A stretch of DNA of 64,000 nt. Source: Anaerobaca lacustris. GTDB lineage: Bacteria; Planctomycetota; Phycisphaerae; Sedimentisphaerales; Anaerobacaceae. Location of the stretch: contig NZ_JASCXX010000010.1 of NCBI RefSeq assembly GCF_030012215.1, forward strand, positions 62,001-126,000. Reading direction: 5' to 3'. Positions 1 through 8,597 of this stretch are shown piece by piece; position 1 is the first letter of the stretch, and the number at the start of each line of letters is the position of its first letter. The translations under genes were made by a program, and so were the position numbers. The notes below the pieces were generated by a model, which did not search any database, was not told the origin of the DNA, and saw only the letters and a list, made by a program, of their open reading frames with translations.

Positions 1-1963
1 AGAGCGTGTTGGCCGTGGCGTCGGAGCACTCAAACTTGCCGGCGACCGGCGTATCCGAGGTCAGTTCGATCCCCGTGATGTCGCTCAGTCGCGGCCGGCC
101 CGGATAGCCGGTCACCTCGACGTACTGGAACCCGTGGAAGGTGAACTCCGGCTGCCACGTCTCTTTGCCCTGGCCTCTGCAGATGTAGGTATCGGTGGCG
201 CGAGCGCCGCGCAGGTTGGTCGTGTAGATCGTGCCGTCGGGATTGAGACGCTCGGCGAAGCGCAGGACCACCTTCTGTCCCGCCTCGGCGCCGTTGACCT
301 GCAAGCGGGCGAAGCCGGCGAAGTTGGTCCCCATATCGAAGACGAACGCGTCCGGCGTCGGCTCGGTCATGGCGACGGGCTTGATCTCCTTGAACCGGCG
401 GACCGGGACGCCCGGATAGGCTTCGAGCCTGGCGTCAATGCGGTTGGTGACGTTGACGCCGGACCAAGGCGACTCGTCGAGGTCGGCCTCGCTCCAGGCG
501 AGGACCTCTTTGCGGGCGTCGTACGTCTCGCCCATGAGGAAGTCGGCTTCGAGGACGGGCCCGCCCGTCGCTTTCCAGCTCCCGTCGGTTGTCACGACCC
601 TCGCGGTCCCGTCGGTGAACTCGATCACCAGTTGTGCCGCGAAGCGCGGATCGGTCCCGTAGTGGTCGCGGGCGTGATACCATCCGATATAGCCACTGTA
701 CCAGCCGTCGGCCAGCATGGCCCCCATCGCGTTGAAGCCCTTCTTGAGCTGCCGCGTGACGTCGAATGTATTGTAGTAGACGCGAATGCGGTAGTCGGTC
801 CATCCGGGCGTGAAGTAGGCGTCGCCGACCGGCCGGCCGTTGAGGTAGAGCCGGTAGTCGCCGAGGGCCGAGGCGTACACCGTCGCCCGCCGGACCGGCT
901 TGTCCAGCACGAAACGCGTGCGCAGCAGTTGGACCGGCGGCAGGAACAACTCGGCCGTATCCAGCGAGATCTCGCCCCAGGGGCCGGCGCCGTAAGCGGC
1001 GGCGATCGCGACATGCTCCCAATCGCCGGCGTCGAACGGCGGCATCATCCAGTCGGTCGGAGCCGACTGGGCGGTCCGCCACGAGCCGTCGGAGACAATG
1101 ACCGTCGCGCTGCCGTCGGCAAACCGCAGATTCAGCACGGCCAGGACGCCGGCGGGATTGGCCGCGTCGCCTTGATTGGCCGCATCGACCGCCAGCACGT
1201 TCCTGCCGGCCACGAGACTGTCCTTGATATCGACGACGCGGGCCTCTTTGAAGTTGCCGCCGTCGCGGACGGGCCGGCCGTTGACGTAGAGCTTGAACCA
1301 GTTGTCGGCGGTCACCGCGCACGCGGCCGAAACGATCTCGCGTCCTTCGGGAACGGTGAACTCCTTGCGGAACAGCCGGTGGCCCACGGGCACGGCGGCC
1401 GTCGCGTCGCCCTCGGGATACCAGATCCACGAGGCCTTCGACAGGTCCACCTTCTCGGCCGCCGCCTTACGCTGCCGCGAGGCGTCGAAGCCGATCCAGC
1501 GGGCCTTCCAGTCGTCCGGATCGAGCAGGCCCATCGACCAGGACGCGACCTTGCTCCAGGCCGACGGCTCGTCGTCCTTGTCCCAGACGCGGACCGTCCA
1601 GAAACATTGCATCTGCGACCTCAGCGGCTTGCCGGCGTAGACCACGTGAGTCGTCCGATCCGATACGACCATGCCGCTGTCCCAGAGGTCGCCGACCTTC
1701 TTGTCGATCAGCTCCCGGCTACTGGCGACCAGGACCCGATAGGCGCTCTGACGCTGGCCTCGCTGATTGGATCGCACGGTCCAGCTCAATCGCGGCTCGA
1801 CCACGTCGATGCCGAGCGGATCGACGAGGTATTCGCATCGCAGCTCGTCGGGCGTCAGACCGCCGCCCCGCGAGAAGAGCCGACCGCCAAACAGCCCCCC
1901 CGCCACGGGGACGCTCGGCCAGAGAATCACCGCCGCCAACAGAATGATCGTCCATGTCCTCAT
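1..1963 (-). CDS. alpha-L-rhamnosidase, GH78 family (partial, C-terminus beyond window)
   Basis: The reading frame is open from an ATG at 1963 to the left window edge (about 654 codons). It begins with a short hydrophobic leader (MRTWTIILLAAVILW), so the protein is probably exported. Next comes the GH78 N-terminal pattern LRCEYLVDPLGID followed by PRLSWTV, QSAYRVLVAS and WKARWIGFDA. Near the edge it reads FTFHGFQYVEVTGYPG, a hallmark of the segment before the (alpha/alpha)6 catalytic barrel. The catalytic barrel itself is not in view. GH78 enzymes hydrolyse terminal alpha-L-rhamnose from plant or algal polysaccharides. GGGAGGTG just upstream of 1963 supports the start. The long plus-strand frame over this gene is a GC-rich shadow. 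Confidence 0.9.
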   Translation of the reverse strand, partial: MRTWTIILLAAVILWPSVPVAGGLFGGRLFSRGGGLTPDELRCEYLVDPLGIDVVEPRLSWTVRSNQRGQRQSAYRVLVASSRELIDKKVGDLWDSGMVVSDRTTHVVYAGKPLRSQMQCFWTVRVWDKDDEPSAWSKVASWSMGLLDPDDWKARWIGFDASRQRKAAAEKVDLSKASWIWYPEGDATAAVPVGHRLFRKEFTVPEGREIVSAACAVTADNWFKLYVNGRPVRDGGNFKEARVVDIKDSLVAGRNVLAVDAANQGDAANPAGVLAVLNLRFADGSATVIVSDGSWRTAQSAPTDWMMPPFDAGDWEHVAIAAAYGAGPWGEISLDTAELFLPPVQLLRTRFVLDKPVRRATVYASALGDYRLYLNGRPVGDAYFTPGWTDYRIRVYYNTFDVTRQLKKGFNAMGAMLADGWYSGYIGWYHARDHYGTDPRFAAQLVIEFTDGTARVVTTDGSWKATGGPVLEADFLMGETYDARKEVLAWSEADLDESPWSGVNVTNRIDARLEAYPGVPVRRFKEIKPVAMTEPTPDAFVFDMGTNFAGFARLQVNGAEAGQKVVLRFAERLNPDGTIYTTNLRGARATDTYICRGQGKETWQPEFTFHGFQYVEVTGYPGRPRLSDITGIELTSDTPVAGKFECSDATANTL

Positions 1964-2069
1964 TCCCGTTCACCTCCCAAATGATATGCCTGGCATGACC
2001 TGCCCCGCTCGCCACGGTCTCGAGCGTCCGTGCGTGTGGCGTTCCGAATCGCCGCAGGTCTTCCGTCGA

Positions 2070-3698
2070 TCAATTCACTTCGTCGTCGGCCCGCGTGCCG
2101 CCGTCGGCGACCCCGCCGTAGATGAAACGCATCCGTCCGACGTTCGGGATCCACCGCAACGAAGCCAGCGTGTGGAGCACGCGCGCGCCCAGGTTGCGTT
2201 CGGCGTTCCTCAGCAGCAATTCCTTCACCGGCGCCGGCCAGGGGAACTCGAACCCGCTGGGCCAATAGACGAACAGGGCCTTGCCCACCATGTAGTATCG
2301 CGGCACGACGCCGGCTCGCGGCGGCTCCATGCCCCGGCTGGCCATCGTCGGTGGCCCCCACCAGCGTCCGTCCTCGCTGTTGGGACTGTTGTCGCCGAGC
2401 ACGAAGAACTCGTCGGCGTCCAGCGTGAAGGGGACCTCGTCGGTCGCGCGGGGGATGCGCCCCCCTTCCGACTGGCTCAGGTAATGGATGTCCCTGAAGA
2501 TGGCCACGTGCGACAGCGCCAGCTTTCCGGCGCCGAAGATCTGGACGCCCGGCGACCCGGTCCGGCTGCGGTCCAGCGCGTCGGGCGATCGGCCCAGGTC
2601 GGCCGTCAGCAGGTGCCCATTGAATTCAAAGAGCAACTGACGGTCCACATTGGCGAACTTGACCAGGGTGAAGGTCCCGGGCGCCGGCCCCTCGGCCGGC
2701 TTGCGGGCGAGGATCGTCTCTTCGTTTCCGTCGCGGCGCGACAGGACCATCTCGCCGCTCAGGTCCACCCAGGCCCGGTAGTCCACGCCGTACTTGCTCA
2801 GCGTCGCGCCGACCCGGCCTTCGTCGCTCTGCGGATCGACGTAGAACCGCACCATCAGGTCGCTGCACTCGGGCATGCGCGGGTACATCCGAATGTCGTT
2901 GTAGGCGTACGTGACCTTGAAATCGTTGGCCGAGCGGCCCCCGTACGTCAGCGTCTCGATCCGGTCGGCCCGACCGTCCAGCACGAACGCGGTGGGATTT
3001 GCCTCGCTGACCGTCCAGGCGGAAGCGTCCAGATCGAACGGCGGCTGCCACCGATAGCCGTTGAAGGCGCCCCGCTGGTTCGGGTTGATCGGCCGGTAGT
3101 CGTTGTCATAAACGGGCATCCACAGCTCCCGCTGCACGCCGGGCGGTTTCCGCGCGATCAACCCGTCGATGTAGATATCCCCGTCGATGATTTCGATCCG
3201 CTCGTTCGGCAGTCCGATGAGGCGCTTGATGTAATTCTCCGCCGGGTTGGTCGGGTTCTTGAAGACTACCACGTCCCAGCGTTTGGGCTCGGCGAACTGA
3301 TAGAGGCACTTGAGGACCAGGATGCGATCGCCGTTGGAGACCGGATTGCCGTTGCTGGCCGGCACCAGGTAGCCGCAACTGGGGCAGCGCGTCTGCTGGA
3401 TGTCCACGGGCCCCAGCGGGATCGTGTCCTCTCGCATGCGGTAGATGCTTGGGATGAACCCGTATTGGTATCCGTATCCGCATTCCGGGCAGCGCAACTG
3501 GAAGTGGGCGCCCATCAGGGTGTCGGCCATGCTGCCGGTCGGGATGCGGAAGGCCTCCATGACGAAGGCGCGAAACACGAACGCCAGGATGAACGCGGTG
3601 ATGAGCCATTCGAAGGTATTGGCGATCTCCCCGGCGCGGTCCTTCCGCTTCGGAGCGGGCTTCTTGTCGGGGGCTTTGGGAGGGTTGCTTGCAGCCAT
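2070..3698 (-). CDS. lepB: signal peptidase I with zinc-ribbon and large insertion
   Basis: Serine/lysine-dyad signal peptidase that removes signal peptides at the outer face of the cytoplasmic membrane. A single membrane segment (about residues 31-48) is followed by the Ser box IPTGSMADT (nucleophile near S56). The Lys box is NYIKRLIGLPNE (general base near K158), and the C-terminal box is FVLGDNSPNSEDGRWWG (about 432-448). At 542 aa it is far longer than the usual 200-320. Two parts are extra. One is a four-cysteine zinc ribbon (C70, C73, C105, C108) directly after the nucleophile. The other is a roughly 230-residue beta-rich stretch (about 190-420) that looks like a LamG or concanavalin-type fold. 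It is transcribed in the same direction as the rhamnosidase, 106 bp upstream of it. Confidence 0.93.
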   Translation of the reverse strand: MAASNPPKAPDKKPAPKRKDRAGEIANTFEWLITAFILAFVFRAFVMEAFRIPTGSMADTLMGAHFQLRCPECGYGYQYGFIPSIYRMREDTIPLGPVDIQQTRCPSCGYLVPASNGNPVSNGDRILVLKCLYQFAEPKRWDVVVFKNPTNPAENYIKRLIGLPNERIEIIDGDIYIDGLIARKPPGVQRELWMPVYDNDYRPINPNQRGAFNGYRWQPPFDLDASAWTVSEANPTAFVLDGRADRIETLTYGGRSANDFKVTYAYNDIRMYPRMPECSDLMVRFYVDPQSDEGRVGATLSKYGVDYRAWVDLSGEMVLSRRDGNEETILARKPAEGPAPGTFTLVKFANVDRQLLFEFNGHLLTADLGRSPDALDRSRTGSPGVQIFGAGKLALSHVAIFRDIHYLSQSEGGRIPRATDEVPFTLDADEFFVLGDNSPNSEDGRWWGPPTMASRGMEPPRAGVVPRYYMVGKALFVYWPSGFEFPWPAPVKELLLRNAERNLGARVLHTLASLRWIPNVGRMRFIYGGVADGGTRADDEVN

Positions 3699-3894
3699 TC
3701 ACAGTCGTCCTGTTCGTCGATCACGTTGATTTCGCCCCGCCACCGGGCGAAAAACGCATTATGACCCCAAAGCGCGCCCCGGTCAACTGTCCCGTCCACC
3801 TTCTTGACGATGCCTGCAATTGCCCTCTGCGGGCGAATCTCGGCGTACCCGCCCCCGCGGCTCCGGACGACGGGAATTTTTTGCCCAAAATCGC

Positions 3895-3923
3895 TTGCTG
3901 CATAGAAGTCTTTGCTGTATAGT
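3895..3923 (+). promoter_or_regulatory. sigma70-like promoter upstream of the HU-like gene
   Basis: TTGCTG (3895-3900), a 17-bp spacer and TATAGT (3918-3923). This is the best promoter in the 446-bp divergent spacer between lepB and the HU-like gene. It implies a leader of about 210 nt before the ATG at 4145. No other feature was recognised in the spacer. Confidence 0.5.
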
Positions 3924-4144
3924 AGGTTGCAGACGCTTGTCCCTTCCGCATCGGCGGTGACAGATTGGTTCGCATGCGGGTGCGTTCTGCCGGTGCAACT
4001 GATGGAAAGGGTCTTCGTTGGTCATAAGGGTTCCGGACGCCGTCGATGCGACGTCGGGCCAGGCTTTGGATGCCGGATCGCGCCGTCGGGAACCCGATAT
4101 GGTTTCTGTTTTCGCAGCGCTCTTTCCTTCAAATGAGGTAATGT

Positions 4145-4465
4145 ATGGCGACAGTAACCAAGAAAGAACTCATCGACCGCATCGCGGAACGCACGCAGGC
4201 CAAGAGGGTGTCGGTAAAACGGATCGTTCAGACCTTCCTTGACGAGATCGTAAGGGAGTTGTGTCAGGATAATCGCTTGGAGTTCAGAGATTTCGGCGTT
4301 TTCGAGACCCGGACGCGGGCTTCGAGGGTCGCCCAAAACCCCAAAACGCTCGAACGCGTGGAGGTGCCGTCGAAGCGCACCGTCAAATTCAAGATGGGCC
4401 GGCTCATGAGGGAGAACCTCAGTCGTTCCAGCCCCGAATCGGCCGATGCCAAGCCGAGGGTGTGA
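4145..4465 (+). CDS. HU/IHF-family DNA-binding protein
   Basis: A 106-aa histone-like protein. It starts [31 protein letters not shown], the dimerisation helices of the HU fold, and then has [24 protein letters not shown], where the beta-arm contacts the minor groove. The usual R-x-G-R-N-P is replaced by SRVAQNP, as in several planctomycete HU paralogues. The tail (about 95-106) is polar and probably disordered. GAGGT at 4135-4139 precedes the ATG by 5 nt. It is the first gene rightward from lepB and lies about 100 bp before a cold-shock gene in the same direction. Which HU or IHF paralogue it is cannot be told from the sequence alone. Confidence 0.9.
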   Translation: MATVTKKELIDRIAERTQAKRVSVKRIVQTFLDEIVRELCQDNRLEFRDFGVFETRTRASRVAQNPKTLERVEVPSKRTVKFKMGRLMRENLSRSSPESADAKPRV

Positions 4466-4563
4466 GAGTCGATCTTGCGCATCCCTCGGGCCCGGCCGAC
4501 ACCGTGGCAAAGCACCAGGAACACAGACGAATCGCACGAGGCGTCTTCCAAGAGGAGCGTTGT

Positions 4564-4776
4564 ATGCAGGAAGGGACGGTCAAATGGTTCAACCCACGGA
4601 AGGGCTACGGGTTCATCGGGACGCCCGACGGTCGAGATATCTTCGTGCATTATTCGAGCATCACGGCCGAAGGGTTCAAGACACTGGACGAGGGAGATGC
4701 CGTCGCGTTTGACATCGTCGAGGGAGAGAAAGGCCCCCGCGCCGCCAACGTCGTACCGAAACCCCCCGCCCAATAG
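4564..4776 (+). CDS. cold-shock domain protein (CspA family)
   Basis: A 70-aa single cold-shock domain. It has the RNP1 motif KGYGFIG (residues 13-19) and RNP2 DIFVHYS (24-30), after the typical opening [13 protein letters not shown]. It is predicted to bind single-stranded RNA or DNA and melt secondary structure. The start at 4564 follows GAGGAG (4552-4557) with a 6-nt gap and gives the standard Csp length. Longer in-frame starts upstream would add an unrelated tail. A weak GCCGAT-TTT-ATCGGC hairpin (4885-4899) lies between this gene and the next but lacks a T-run. Confidence 0.95.
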   Translation: MQEGTVKWFNPRKGYGFIGTPDGRDIFVHYSSITAEGFKTLDEGDAVAFDIVEGEKGPRAANVVPKPPAQ

Positions 4777-4904
4777 CCTTCCCCGTCGCCCGAGCACCTG
4801 CCCCCGCGGCGTCTGAGGCGCCCGCAGACCACCCCTGCCGCCGAGACAGGCACAGGCCGAAGGACGCACACAAACCTTCCTGCCGCCGATTTTATCGGCG
4901 CCTC

Positions 4905-4933
4905 TTGCATTGCCGCCCGATCTGCGATATGAT
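4905..4933 (+). promoter_or_regulatory. sigma70-like promoter for the HNH nuclease gene
   Basis: TTGCAT (4905-4910), 17-bp spacer, TATGAT (4928-4933). It would start transcription near 4940, about 24 nt upstream of the ATG at 4964. Confidence 0.5.
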
Positions 4934-4963
4934 CGACCGTAGTTATTGCCGAAGGCCATCGTA

Positions 4964-5596
4964 ATGTCTTATGAGAGCCAATCCGGTCTGAATTGCAGCG
5001 TCCTGGTGCTGAACAAGCACTACATGGCGATCCGTATCATCGGCGTCAAGCGGGCGTTCTCCCTGCTGTGCCGCGATCTCGCCGAGGTCGTCTCGCTGGA
5101 ACAGGGATCGTACGCCAACTACGACTTCCGCAGTTGGTGCGAGGTCAGCCAGTTCCGCCGCCGGTTCGAGCCCGACGGCCACGACTGGATCGCCACCGTC
5201 AATTTCTATGTCGCCGTGCCCCGGATTATCCGACTGCTGTTCTACGACCGCCTGCCGCGAAACGATGTGAAGTTCAACCGGCGCAACATCTTCGCCCGCG
5301 ACCGCAACCGCTGCCAGTACTGCGGCAAGCACTTCCCCACCACCGAACTGTCCCTCGATCATGTTGTCCCCCGCAGCCTGGGCGGCAAGGCGACGTGGGA
5401 GAACATCGTCTGCGCCTGCACGCGATGCAACGTCCGCAAGGGCGGCCGAACGCCCAAACAGGCCGGCATGGACCTCTTCCGCCAGCCCGCCAAGCCCCGG
5501 CACAACGCCCTCGTCCACGTCCATCTCGGACACGCCCGCTACCGATCCTGGAAGCAGTTCCTCGACCACGCCTACTGGTCCGTCGAACTGAAATAG
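4964..5596 (+). CDS. HNH endonuclease-domain protein
   Basis: A 210-aa protein with a C-terminal HNH nuclease module. A zinc pair CQYC is followed by LSLDHVVPRSLGGKATWENIV and then CTRCNVRKGGRTP. The DH, the N of WEN and the CxxC pairs form the beta-beta-alpha metal finger. The N-terminal half (VLVLNKHYMAIRIIGVKRAFSLL) is the conserved extension of the stand-alone chromosomal HNH family found in many free-living bacteria. Its cellular substrate is not established. The ATG at 4964 is chosen over an upstream TTG because GAAGG (4951-4955) sits 8 nt before it. Confidence 0.88.
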   Translation: MSYESQSGLNCSVLVLNKHYMAIRIIGVKRAFSLLCRDLAEVVSLEQGSYANYDFRSWCEVSQFRRRFEPDGHDWIATVNFYVAVPRIIRLLFYDRLPRNDVKFNRRNIFARDRNRCQYCGKHFPTTELSLDHVVPRSLGGKATWENIVCACTRCNVRKGGRTPKQAGMDLFRQPAKPRHNALVHVHLGHARYRSWKQFLDHAYWSVELK

Positions 5597-5657
5597 CCCT
5601 TCCACGGCTCCATACGCCCCGGTCCTTCGGCCCTGTGCCACCGATGGCGATTCGTGC

Positions 5658-5701
5658 TTGTCGGCCGGTTGTTTCTTACGTTATAATGTAGACGTAAGAA
5701 A
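5658..5701 (+). promoter_or_regulatory. promoter with overlapping 10-bp inverted-repeat operator of the TA module
   Basis: TTGTCG (5658-5663), 18-bp spacer, TATAAT (5682-5687). The -10 hexamer lies in the 10-bp gap between perfect 10-bp arms TTTCTTACGT (5672-5681) and ACGTAAGAAA (5692-5701). AGGAG of the ribosome-binding site follows at once. A dimeric repressor here would block RNA polymerase, which fits autorepression by the antitoxin encoded 10 nt downstream. Confidence 0.75.
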
Positions 5702-5710
5702 GGAGCCGCC

Positions 5711-5965
5711 ATGGACAAGATACTCTCGGCACGTGTAGACGAGTCGATCCTGCAAAGGATTGGAGTTCTGGCAAGACAGATGGGCACCACGAAGAAACGC
5801 GTGATCGAAGAGGCGATCTGCCTGTACGCGGAAAAGGTTCGATCGGGCGAAGCGGACGTATTCGATGCGACGCTGGGAGCCTGGTCGCGCCGTGAATCAC
5901 CCACGCAGACCGTTGCCAAGGCCCGCAAGGCCTTTCGCCAATCGATGGGAAGGCACCATTCGTGA
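5711..5965 (+). CDS. ribbon-helix-helix antitoxin (VapB-like)
   Basis: An 84-aa protein opening MDKILSARVDESILQRIGVLARQMGTTKKRV. This is a ribbon-helix-helix DNA-binding pattern (beta-strand ILSARVD, then two helices). The C-terminal half, which should wrap the toxin, is basic (KARKAFRQSMGRHHS). Its stop overlaps the toxin GTG start by 4 nt (GTGA), a classic coupled TA arrangement. The inverted repeat around the -10 box just upstream is the obvious autoregulatory operator. AGGAG (5701-5705) supports the start at 5711. Confidence 0.85.
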   Translation: MDKILSARVDESILQRIGVLARQMGTTKKRVIEEAICLYAEKVRSGEADVFDATLGAWSRRESPTQTVAKARKAFRQSMGRHHS

Positions 5966-6345
5966 GAACCTACATCGACTCCGACGTCTTGGTCTGGCAC
6001 CTGCGCGGGGAACGGAGGGCCGCCCGCCTGCTGCAACGTCTCCGAAGCGACCGCACGCGAGAACTGTGGACGGGAGCCCTCCAACGGGCCGAAATCGTCT
6101 TCTTCATGCGCCCGGAAGAGGAGCACGCCACGCTGCTCCTGCTCGGCGAACTGAAGACCGCCCCGGTGGACCAGTCCATCGTGGACCGGGCGGCGGGTCT
6201 GTATCGCCGATGGCACCCCGGTCATGGCGTGGACATCCACGATTGTATTCTCGCGGCAACGGCCATGCAGAGCGGAGGAGAGATCTTCACCCTGAACCGC
6301 AAGCACTTTCCCATGCCGGAACTCACCGTCACCAGAGCATGGTAG
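5962..6345 (+). CDS. PIN-domain toxin (VapC-like ribonuclease)
   Basis: A 127-aa PIN domain. The first acidic residue is in TYIDSDVLVWHL (D6). A Glu follows in QRAEIVFF, then the DIHDCILAATA motif (about 93-103), and the domain ends with GGEIFTLNRKHFP. The spacing fits VapC-type RNases that cleave tRNA or rRNA when free of antitoxin. Its GTG start overlaps the antitoxin stop. All expected acidic positions are present, so this module looks intact, unlike several other TA loci in the window. Confidence 0.88.
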   Translation: MRTYIDSDVLVWHLRGERRAARLLQRLRSDRTRELWTGALQRAEIVFFMRPEEEHATLLLLGELKTAPVDQSIVDRAAGLYRRWHPGHGVDIHDCILAATAMQSGGEIFTLNRKHFPMPELTVTRAW

Positions 6346-6408
6346 CATGGTAGAGACATGGATTGCGGACTTGCTTTCGGGATGGGATTCTGCGAGAATC
6401 GCCGGCCC

Positions 6409-7206
6409 ATGATGTCACGATGGTGCAAGAGTCTGCTGTGCGTCTGCGTGTCGGCGATGTCGCTTCCGGGCTGGGCAGCCGAGCCCGATGGCGCGCCCGC
6501 GACGGGCTGGGTCGAGTCGGCCAGGACGGATCTCCGCGCGCTGCCCGATCGGCTCAAGGCCGACGCCAAGGCCACGTTCCTTCACAACGACAACCTGGCC
6601 CTGCTCGCCTGGGCCGGGCTGGTCAGCGTCGCGATGCACAACGGCGGCGCCGACAGGGACGTCGCCGACCATTTCGACAAACACGAGAGATTCCACAACG
6701 GTGTCGGCGAGACGCTCAACGTCCTCGGCTCGCCCGCCTGCCACTTCCCGGCCGCCGCGCTCTGGTACGTCGTCAGCGCGAACGAGCAGGACGAGATCAA
6801 CAGGCAACGGGCCGTCACGATGCTCTCGGCCCTGACCATCAACGGCGCCGTCACCGGCGCTCTGAAGGCCGTCCGCCAGAACGATCAACCCGACGGGGAC
6901 ATCTGGGCCTGGCCCAGCGGCCACACGTCCAGCTCGTTCACCGTCGCCTCGGTCCTGCACGAGTTCTACGGCCTGAAGGTCGCTCTGCCCGCCTACCTCG
7001 GCGCCGGGGCGGTCGCCTGGCGCATGATGGACCAGGGCGACCACTGGGCCAGCGACGTCGTCTTCGGGGCCTGCCTCGGGTGGGTCGTCGGCCACACCGT
7101 CGCTCGCAACCACAAGGGACCCGAGATCGCGGGATTCGACGTGCTGCCCTATTACGGCAACCACCGGGAGCCGGCGGTCGGAATCCATCTCTTGCGCCAG
7201 TTCTGA
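6409..7206 (+). CDS. PAP2-family (phosphatidic acid phosphatase type 2) protein, exported
   Basis: About 265 aa with a signal peptide (MMSRWCKSLLCVCVSAMSLPGWA). The PAP2 active-site signature is spread over KAVRQNDQP (motif 1, degenerate), WPSGHTSSSF (motif 2, phosphate-binding) and RMMDQGDHWASDV (motif 3 with the nucleophilic His). Such enzymes dephosphorylate lipid phosphates or pyrophosphates, and periplasmic members may act on undecaprenyl or phosphatidylglycerol phosphates. No strong ribosome-binding site was seen. The ATG pair at 6409/6412 gives the best signal peptide, while an upstream ATG at 6358 would add 17 residues of poor quality. It lies just after the VapC gene. Confidence 0.85.
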   Translation: MMSRWCKSLLCVCVSAMSLPGWAAEPDGAPATGWVESARTDLRALPDRLKADAKATFLHNDNLALLAWAGLVSVAMHNGGADRDVADHFDKHERFHNGVGETLNVLGSPACHFPAAALWYVVSANEQDEINRQRAVTMLSALTINGAVTGALKAVRQNDQPDGDIWAWPSGHTSSSFTVASVLHEFYGLKVALPAYLGAGAVAWRMMDQGDHWASDVVFGACLGWVVGHTVARNHKGPEIAGFDVLPYYGNHREPAVGIHLLRQF

Positions 7207-7233
7207 ATCCAGCGTGCCTGAAATCCGCCGGCG

Positions 7234-8049
7234 CTATAAGCCCCCGCCGTTGGCTTCCCAGATGTCTCGCTTGACCACCCAGACGCCCGGCTGATACGGC
7301 TTGACCTGCGCGTGCTCGGGGACCCAGAGCTTCTCTTTGCGCCAGCTCTCCACGTGGCCGTCGTAGAAGGCCAGGTTGACCGAATGGTTGTGCCGATACA
7401 TCGTCGGCCCGCCGCAACCGACCTGCTTGTACTCGTTGACGCTGCCGTCCTGGCCCAGGACGTCCCAGCCGTCAATGTAGTTGGCGCCGCTCCACTTGCT
7501 CCACCAGTCGTGCGCCTCGTTGAAGTGAAGCTTCTCCGCCGGCTGCGGGATCGTGGACATCTTGTACCCCAACACCGCCATGTCCATCGTCGCCGTCCAC
7601 GAAGGCTGCCCGACGGAGGGATACCAGTCTTCGATGTTGAAGCCGTAGCTGACCAGCGTGCCCGTCGTGCTGCCCTGCTCGACGTCGTAGGCATGCTCCC
7701 AGGCCTTCTGCCGGTCGCTCGGGCACTTGTACTTCTTCGGGGTCTGCACGATGGACTGGTCGGGGAAGTCCTCGGCCCCTTTGTAGCCGATATACGTGCG
7801 AAAGAGGGAATTCCCCGTCCAGAGGACCGTTCCCCTGTCGTTGAAGACGCGGCACGGGACCCCCCAGTCGTCGTTGTTGGTGGCATACAGGGCATTGGCC
7901 ACGGCCAAGCTGTGCAGATTGCTCGCGCAGACCATCTTGCGCCCCTGGTCGCGGGCCAGGTTCAAAGCGGGCATGAGAATCGCCATCAGAACGGCGATGA
8001 CGGCAATCACGACGAGCAGCTCGATCAGTGTGAACGCGTGTCGTTTCAT
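7234..8049 (-). CDS. type IV prepilin-like protein with H-X9-DG motif
   Basis: A 271-aa protein beginning MKRHAFTLIELLVVIAVIAVLMAILMPAL. This is a class III signal sequence with cleavage and N-methylation expected at A/F in HAFTLIE, followed by the long hydrophobic helix. The C-terminal part contains HNHSVNLAFYDGHVESW, the H-X9-DG motif that defines a very large planctomycete family of pseudopilin-like proteins. Its role is unknown, possibly in type II secretion-like structures. AAGGAG lies just upstream of the ATG at 8049. An in-frame extension to 8139 would place the prepilin signal internally and is rejected. It converges on the PAP2 gene with a 27-bp gap. Confidence 0.9.
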   Translation of the reverse strand: MKRHAFTLIELLVVIAVIAVLMAILMPALNLARDQGRKMVCASNLHSLAVANALYATNNDDWGVPCRVFNDRGTVLWTGNSLFRTYIGYKGAEDFPDQSIVQTPKKYKCPSDRQKAWEHAYDVEQGSTTGTLVSYGFNIEDWYPSVGQPSWTATMDMAVLGYKMSTIPQPAEKLHFNEAHDWWSKWSGANYIDGWDVLGQDGSVNEYKQVGCGGPTMYRHNHSVNLAFYDGHVESWRKEKLWVPEHAQVKPYQPGVWVVKRDIWEANGGGL

Positions 8050-8250
8050 CGTCCGGCTCCTTCTGACGCGTCGGGGGTCCGGTCCGCAGAACAGCCGGGC
8101 CAGGCCGCCCCGCGAATCGTCGGCATGGGACCGGTCCATGCCCGTCGCCCCCCATCATACCGCTTCGCCCCCGTCCGGATCAAGGGGCATCCCTGTCCCC
8201 TCCGCACTTCGCCTTGTCGCAGCACCGGCCCGGCGTTATGCCCCCCTGTA

Positions 8251-8272
8251 GGGGCGACGCATGCGTCGCCCC
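8251..8272. repeat. 22-bp perfect palindrome, GTAGGGGCGA-type element
   Basis: A perfect palindrome (arm GGGGCGACGCA) preceded by GTA in the 548-bp divergent spacer 8050-8597. It shares GTAGGGGCGA...TCGCCC with elements at 34077-34104 (inside hisC) and 44395-44419. About 20 bp further on, GGCCC-TTAC-GGGCC and CACTACGAAC (about 8281-8305) resemble the repeat block at 14501-14650. Apart from these and the promoter at 8411, no feature was recognised in the spacer. Confidence 0.7.
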
Positions 8273-8410
8273 CGCCATAGGCCCTTACGGGCCCACTACG
8301 AACAGCCTCATCCGACGCCCGATAACAATTGAGGTCTCATAGCTTCCGGCGGCGCCCGCCGTCGCGAATCGCATAAGCCTATTCTATTTGGGCGATTTAG
8401 GAAAAATGAC

Positions 8411-8439
8411 TTGACCTTTTGGGGGCGTCGGCGTAAAAT
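8411..8439 (+). promoter_or_regulatory. sigma70-like promoter
   Basis: TTGACC (8411-8416), 17-bp spacer, TAAAAT (8434-8439). It points into the coiled-coil gene at 8598 and implies a leader of about 150 nt. Confidence 0.6.
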
Positions 8440-8597
8440 TATAGTACGCAGTTGCCGTATCGGGACGTGGGCTGGAGTTTGTGAACTCTTGCAACGAAGA
8501 AGCTCTCCCAACTGCCGTGAGAAACATGGCCCAACGTCCGATAGCATGGGGTGTCGGAGATCTGCAAGAACGTACTGATTGGTGAAAGGAGCCTGTC

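Noticed and set aside
134-3764. Two long plus-strand frames over the rhamnosidase and signal peptidase
   Set aside because: The minus-strand frames carry unmistakable GH78 and LepB motifs. The plus frames have no start context or motifs.
8411-8446. TATAGT at about 8440 as the -10 box with TTGACC
   Set aside because: The spacing would be 23 bp. TAAAAT at 8434 gives the ideal 17 bp.
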